From DATGLE01 sp035294325 (GTDB lineage: Bacteria > Chloroflexota > Ktedonobacteria > Ktedonobacterales > Ktedonobacteraceae), in NCBI GenBank assembly GCA_035294325.1, contig DATGLE010000123.1, positions 1 through 13,076 on the forward strand: a stretch of DNA of 13,076 nt, read 5' to 3'. This document shows positions 11,353 to 13,076 of the stretch, piece by piece; positions within the stretch are counted from its first letter, which is position 1; every line of letters begins with the position of its first letter. Under the pieces are notes generated by a model. It ran no database searches. It was not told the DNA's origin and worked only from the letters and a program-made list of their open reading frames with translations. A program made the translations under genes and the position numbers.

Positions 11353-13076
11353 AAATCTTCCTGCGTTTGCTCCGCTTTCTCTGGCCCTTTCGCTGGCGCA
11401 TCGCGCTGGCGTTTCTGCTAGGCAGCCTGATGGTTGCCAGCAATATGCTCCTGCTAAGCCTGGCTGCCTATCTCATTGCCGATGCCGCCATCGTGACCTT
11501 GCTGGTCCTGCTGACGGTCCCGATCACCATCGTGCGCTTCATGGGCGTATCGAGGGCTGCGGCGCGCTACTTTGAGCGCCTGGTCTCGCACGATACCACA
11601 TTTCGCCTGCTTGCTCGCCTGCGCGTCTGGACCTACAACCACCTGGAGCCACTCGCGCCGTCTCAGTTCTTGCGCAGCGGTGATCTGCTGGCGCGCCTGG
11701 TCGCGGACGTTGACGAGTTACAGAACATCTATCTGCGCCTGGTCTCGCCCATCATCATTGCCGTACTCATCGCTCTGCTCACCTTCGACCTGTTTGCCAT
11801 CTTCGATCTACGCCTGGCCTGGGTCGCCGTTGCCTCCCTGGCCGCAGTGGGCGCGGGCGTGCCCCTGCTCTCACGTCGTCTCGCATCTGGCCTGGGCAAA
11901 AGACACCTCGCGCTGCGCGGCGAACTGAATGCGCACATCGTTGACGGCGTACAGGGCGTGCAAGATTTGCTGGCCTATGGCAGCGCCGGGGCGCAGGTGC
12001 AGAAAGTAATCACGCTGGATAACCGCCTGGCGCAGATTCAACATCGCATGGCCTCGATTGCAGGTCTGCAAGAAGGGCTGAACGATCTGCTGACGAACCT
12101 GGGGCTGTGGGGCATCCTTATCCTGGCAATCCCGCTGGCGACTTCCAGAGCCATCGATAGCGTTTACCTCGGCTTCCTGGTTATGCTGCTGCTGGCAAGC
12201 TTCGAGGCCGTACAGCCGCTGGCACAGGCGTTCCAATCCCTCGGCCACTCACTCTCCGCCGGTAAGCGCCTCTTCGAGATTGCTGAAGCCGCGCCTGTGG
12301 TTGTCGAGAGCGCCAGTCCTTTGCCGCTCCCGGCGCGCCGCGAGCACGAACTGGCCTTCGAGCAGGTGCATTTCGCCTATTCTACAGGCGGCCAGAGCGA
12401 GGTATTGCACAACATCGACCTGTGCATTGCCCCGGGGCGGCGCGTCGCTGTCGTCGGCCCCAGCGGAGCCGGCAAAAGCACGCTGCTGCGTCTGGCGCTG
12501 CGCTTCTGGGATCCGCAGCAGGGTGTGATCCGATTGGATGGGCAGGATATACGCAACTTTGCCCTCGCTGATCTGCGCGGGCTGATGGGCGTTGTCACGC
12601 AGGATACCTATCTCTTTAACACCACCATACGCGGCAATCTCCTGCTGGCGCGCGCCGGTGCGAGCGAACAGGAGATGAGGCAGGCGTTGGAGCAGGCGCA
12701 GCTTGGTGATTTCATTCGGCAGCTGCCGCAGGGTCTCAACACCTGGATTGGCGAGCAGGGGCTGCGCCTCTCGGGCGGCGAGCGGCAGCGTCTCGCCATC
12801 GCGCGGGCGCTGCTCAAAGACGCGCCGCTCCTGCTGCTGGATGAGGTCACAGCGAACCTGGACAGCGCTACCGAGCGCGCACTGCTCGATGCGCTCGACA
12901 CGCTGATGCGCGGGCGGACGACGCTGCTGGTCACGCATCGCCTCGTGCTCATGGAGCGCATGGATGAAATTCTCGTGCTCGATCAGGGGCGCATCGTCGA
13001 GCGCGGCACGCACCAGCAATTGCTGGCGCAGGATGGGCTATATCGAAGATTGTTTGATATACAGAACGGCATTTTG
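11349..13076 (+). CDS. cydC: Thiol reductant ABC exporter, CydC subunit (3' end beyond the window)
   Basis: The frame is open for 576 codons from ATG 11349 to the last base, so only a few C-terminal residues are probably missing (family length about 560-590). The transmembrane half has CydC-like phrases LLSLAAYLIADAAI, FMGVSRAAARYFERLVSHD and RSGDLLARLVADVDELQNIY. The ATPase half has Walker A GPSGAGKST (370-378), signature LSGGERQR (474-481), Walker B LLLLDEVT (D498, E499) and His530. It pairs with CydD. AGGAGG (11336-11341) is 7 bases before the start, and the ATG overlaps the cydD stop (ATGA), which points to translational coupling and equal synthesis of the subunits. No cydAB is present in the window; it may lie downstream or elsewhere. 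Confidence 0.93.
   Translation, partial: MKIFLRLLRFLWPFRWRIALAFLLGSLMVASNMLLLSLAAYLIADAAIVTLLVLLTVPITIVRFMGVSRAAARYFERLVSHDTTFRLLARLRVWTYNHLEPLAPSQFLRSGDLLARLVADVDELQNIYLRLVSPIIIAVLIALLTFDLFAIFDLRLAWVAVASLAAVGAGVPLLSRRLASGLGKRHLALRGELNAHIVDGVQGVQDLLAYGSAGAQVQKVITLDNRLAQIQHRMASIAGLQEGLNDLLTNLGLWGILILAIPLATSRAIDSVYLGFLVMLLLASFEAVQPLAQAFQSLGHSLSAGKRLFEIAEAAPVVVESASPLPLPARREHELAFEQVHFAYSTGGQSEVLHNIDLCIAPGRRVAVVGPSGAGKSTLLRLALRFWDPQQGVIRLDGQDIRNFALADLRGLMGVVTQDTYLFNTTIRGNLLLARAGASEQEMRQALEQAQLGDFIRQLPQGLNTWIGEQGLRLSGGERQRLAIARALLKDAPLLLLDEVTANLDSATERALLDALDTLMRGRTTLLVTHRLVLMERMDEILVLDQGRIVERGTHQQLLAQDGLYRRLFDIQNGIL

Noticed and set aside
1..13076. CRISPR array, tRNA/rRNA, IS element, prophage or defence system
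   Set aside because: No regularly spaced direct repeats, no cloverleaf or rRNA signature, and no transposase, integrase or nuclease genes were seen on either strand.

Overview
The window looks like an ordinary chromosomal stretch of a moderately GC-rich bacterium, roughly 60% GC by eye, with Shine-Dalgarno-led genes in several short transcription units. There is no phage, transposase, plasmid gene, rRNA, tRNA or CRISPR array. Gene content and protein style (WYL regulator, S9 peptidase, EstB-like serine hydrolase, CydDC, AcuA-like acetyltransferase) suggest a Chloroflexota member, perhaps Ktedonobacteria. That assignment is impression-based and cannot be confirmed from this sequence alone.

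Layout. Bases 1-122 hold the last 39 codons of an unidentified gene. A WYL-domain (YafY-type) regulator (167-1096) and an alpha/alpha-toroid (prenyltransferase/squalene-cyclase-like) protein (1196-2071) follow. Next is a metallophosphoesterase (2213-2962) whose promoter overlaps a near-perfect palindrome. After a hairpin-rich 307-base gap comes an EstB/beta-lactamase-fold serine hydrolase (3270-4481). It converges on a class I SAM methyltransferase (4478-5113, minus). An S9 prolyl-oligopeptidase-type peptidase (5373-7346) converges on a TetR repressor (7330-7956, minus). After another structured gap come an AcuA-like GNAT acetyltransferase (8332-8931, minus) and, divergently, the thiol exporter operon cydDC (9616-13076; cydC runs off the window edge).

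Regulation. Three copies of one 16-bp palindrome, consensus CAGACCGNYYRGTCTG, lie at the TetR gene's own predicted transcription start and twice in the acuA-like/cydD divergent region. This predicts a small regulon in which one TetR protein controls itself and acuA-like, cydDC or both.

The most unusual signal is a set of intergenic hairpins sharing one apex, a GCA triloop closed by a C-G pair. Two are near-maximal palindromes: 29-bp perfect arms at 3021-3081 and 27-bp perfect arms at 9478-9534, with unrelated stem sequences. Smaller ones lie at 3003-3017, 3086-3098 and 8107-8121. C-GNA-G triloops are known to form exceptionally stable single-stranded DNA minihairpins, so these may act as, or arise from, DNA-level structures rather than transcription terminators; none has a T tract after it. 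A separate inverted pair of a CTGAG...CGAAGG motif lies at 5200-5255.
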